From NCBI GenBank assembly GCA_009741485.1, contig CM019216.1:50421792-50485791 (forward strand): a DNA stretch of 64,000 bases, in the 5' to 3' direction. Numbering within the stretch: the stretch's first letter is position 1; each line of letters starts with the position of its first letter. Source of the stretch: Malurus cyaneus samueli (Eukaryota > Chordata > Aves > Passeriformes > Maluridae). The notes below the pieces were generated by a model. The model saw only the letters and a program-made list of their open reading frames with translations, made no database searches and had not been told where the DNA came from. Positions 62,019-64,000 of this stretch are shown piece by piece. The position numbers and the translations under genes are program-made.

Positions 62019-64000
62019 GTATTGTTTAGTTTAAATCTGTGTGTTTTACATAGTTCTGATACTGAGACTACCTGTGTGATGCTGTAATTTTTCTTTGGCA
62101 GAAATGTTTTAGTTCATTTAGTCAAGAGTATTTGAAAGTGGCAAATTAAACACTATGTCTTACCTAAAATTTCAAGTTTGAAAGCACACCCCCTTTATTC
62201 AGTGGAAATTCAGAGAAACCAAGAAAACAAAATGGACTGTGAAGTCATTGATAAGTCATTAGGAAAGAAAACTGAGCAGCACACCTAGACCCCAAATAAA
62301 TGCCTATTGCAAGGAAAATGGCAGCATACTGGGGATGTAAGTGCTTAAACTGAGGTCTCACAGGCAGCTTAGAATCCTTCAGCAGAAGGTCTTTGGACGT
62401 ATTTGCTACTGCATATTGATGACCATTACCATATATATGTTGGTACAGACTAATAAAACTTCCTCTTTCCACAAAGAGTATGTTTGAAACAGGGACGAAA
62501 AGAGGAATGAACAGATCAATAGGGAGAAAAAAAATGTGAGATCGCAAGCCCAAAAGTGTAATTTGTACATGGATTATGTAAATGGTATACAGATTTTGAA
62601 ATGTGTCTAATTTGCTTGCATAATTAATTTAAATTCACATTGTATAACTCTTATTTTGGCAATTGGAGGTCATCTGCCCTGAGTTGTACTGTAAAAAACA
62701 GATAAATGTGGTCCCTTTGGAATGTGGAAGGAGTATGTGGGGTTGAAGGTACCAAGTCCTAAAGTCAGGCAATGAGATAGAAATAAATTAAGTAAATATG
62801 TTGTTTTGGCATACACAATGAGAGTAGTAAAATGTGAGTTAGAAAGGCTGGAAAATGAGGAGTGCACTGAATCAAGGGGGTGTGTTTGCAGAAAACTAAA
62901 AAACTATGGATGTAAGGGCTCAGGTGTGGAAAGTGAGAGTAAAGCCTCTGTAAGTGTAGGGGCAGGGGCCCTGCAGGGCAGTGTGTGGAGAGGATGGCAT
63001 TTCTTTGGGTGAGCTGTGGAGAAGCAGGAGCTGCTCTTCTGAGCGCTCTGCAAGCTCCACTCTGGCTGCAGGGCACAAGTGCTCTGTGCTGCCACTTTCC
63101 TTGGGAAACAGTGCTACATAACTAGCTGTGTGGAAATAGCAATTTCTTGAACATAAATAAGAATTTCTTAGAAGGTTGACCTTCACTGATGTAATAACTT
63201 CTATGTAGCAAATGGGTAGTCCCCAGTTACAGTGTTCCTGATGTTATTACAGTGTACCTAGTAAGTTTTGCTGGGCTTCCAACCTGCGTAGGGGAGAGAA
63301 GCAGCCCTGAATTCAATCTGGGTTTCTCAGAAAGAAAAAAGATGCTGTTTCAGGAACACTATTCATTTTGTGTAGAAGAGGTCACTTTTTTTAATCTCAC
63401 ACAGGCAGAATCTGCAGCAAGAAAGTGGAGGTGCATGTGTATGTATGCGTGGAAAAGTACCATTGACTGTTCTATATCTGCAGTGAATAAATCACATTGA
63501 CCTTTGGTCTTGTTTTGAGAGATGAGTTAGGAGGTAAATATCTCCCTTTCTCACTTGGTGACAGGAGGATCTACACTGCCCAGGAATTTTCGCAGTCTAC
63601 TGAAGCCAATTCTTTTTCCATGGGCTTTGTCCTAGTCCCAGTACCTGATTCCATCACTCATGCAGTAGATGGGAGTTTTGTGTTGTTGGCTGTGAGCTTG
63701 GACTTAGGTTTGAATACTCTCCAGAATTACAAAATTGTGGGAAATGAAAAGCCTCAATACCATATTTAAAAATGGTTTCTACAGCTGTAGTATATCAAGT
63801 CAAGAAGAAACTGGAGTATAAAGAAAAGTATCATTATTTGGATGAGTAGGTTAATTTATGTTGATTAATATTTAAAATGAAAAGTGAGAAAACCCTATGC
63901 AGAGAAAGTGATGATAAAGGGTTTTAAACTTGCGGTTCCTGGGATAATATGAGAATCTCGGGTTAAACAAAGCAGTTGTCTCTGGCATAGTTGAGTAATA
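62019..64000 (+). other. L3MBTL3: L3MBTL3 intron, running off the right edge
   Basis: It starts GTATTG. I looked for the next conserved exon (GYKEEEFNW-like) and did not find it, so it lies beyond 64000. The - strand has a mildly pyrimidine-rich patch at 62670-63080 with short frames that I do not consider genes. Confidence 0.8.

Noticed and set aside
62670..63186. Several - strand frames of 63-103 codons
   Set aside because: They overlap each other in different frames, are Ser/Leu/His-rich without motifs, and lie inside the last L3MBTL3 intron.
1..64000. CRISPR arrays, bacterial operons, phage or defence systems, tRNA or rRNA genes
   Set aside because: No spaced direct repeats, Shine-Dalgarno-linked gene rows or cloverleaf-like elements were seen. 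The window is intron-containing vertebrate DNA.

Overview
This is vertebrate chromosomal DNA, most likely from a bird (a non-avian reptile is possible). The one gene that can be assigned is L3MBTL3 (lethal(3)malignant brain tumour-like 3), a histone methyl-lysine-binding chromatin repressor, on the + strand. Its first eight coding exons lie between 38.0 and 62.0 kb. All are bounded by AG/GT and keep one reading frame of 310 codons plus one base. The sauropsid assignment rests on a degenerate CR1-type LINE at about 39.1-40.4 kb, a CR1-like tail near 52.8 kb, compact introns, and a predicted protein close to but clearly different from mammalian L3MBTL3.

Layout. 1-26.1 kb is AT-rich DNA in which I recognise no gene. 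It holds simple repeats, two pyrimidine-rich stretches, a good CTCF-type site at 9618 and a possible decayed coding fragment at 11.3-11.6 kb on the - strand. 26.1-31.1 kb is a large CpG island with NRF1-, YY1- and Sp1-type sites, the probable L3MBTL3 promoter. 31.1-38.0 kb is probably the 5' non-coding part of the gene (first intron or introns), whose untranslated exons I cannot place. 38.0-62.0 kb holds the coding exons: the conserved N-terminus, an FCS-type zinc finger, a basic region, and the first part of MBT repeat 1. The gene continues beyond the right edge, so MBT repeats 2-3 and the SAM domain are not here.

The most striking non-gene structure is at the promoter. A 25-base gap (26848-26872) is followed by a 1,054-base segment that is the reverse complement, nearly base for base, of 31038-32092. 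Left of the gap, about 490 bases are an indel-rich direct copy of 27927-28412. Together these look like a fold-back contig end plus an unmerged contig overlap, that is an assembly error over the GC-rich island, although a real inverted duplication cannot be excluded from sequence alone. I found no evidence of a novel multi-gene system.
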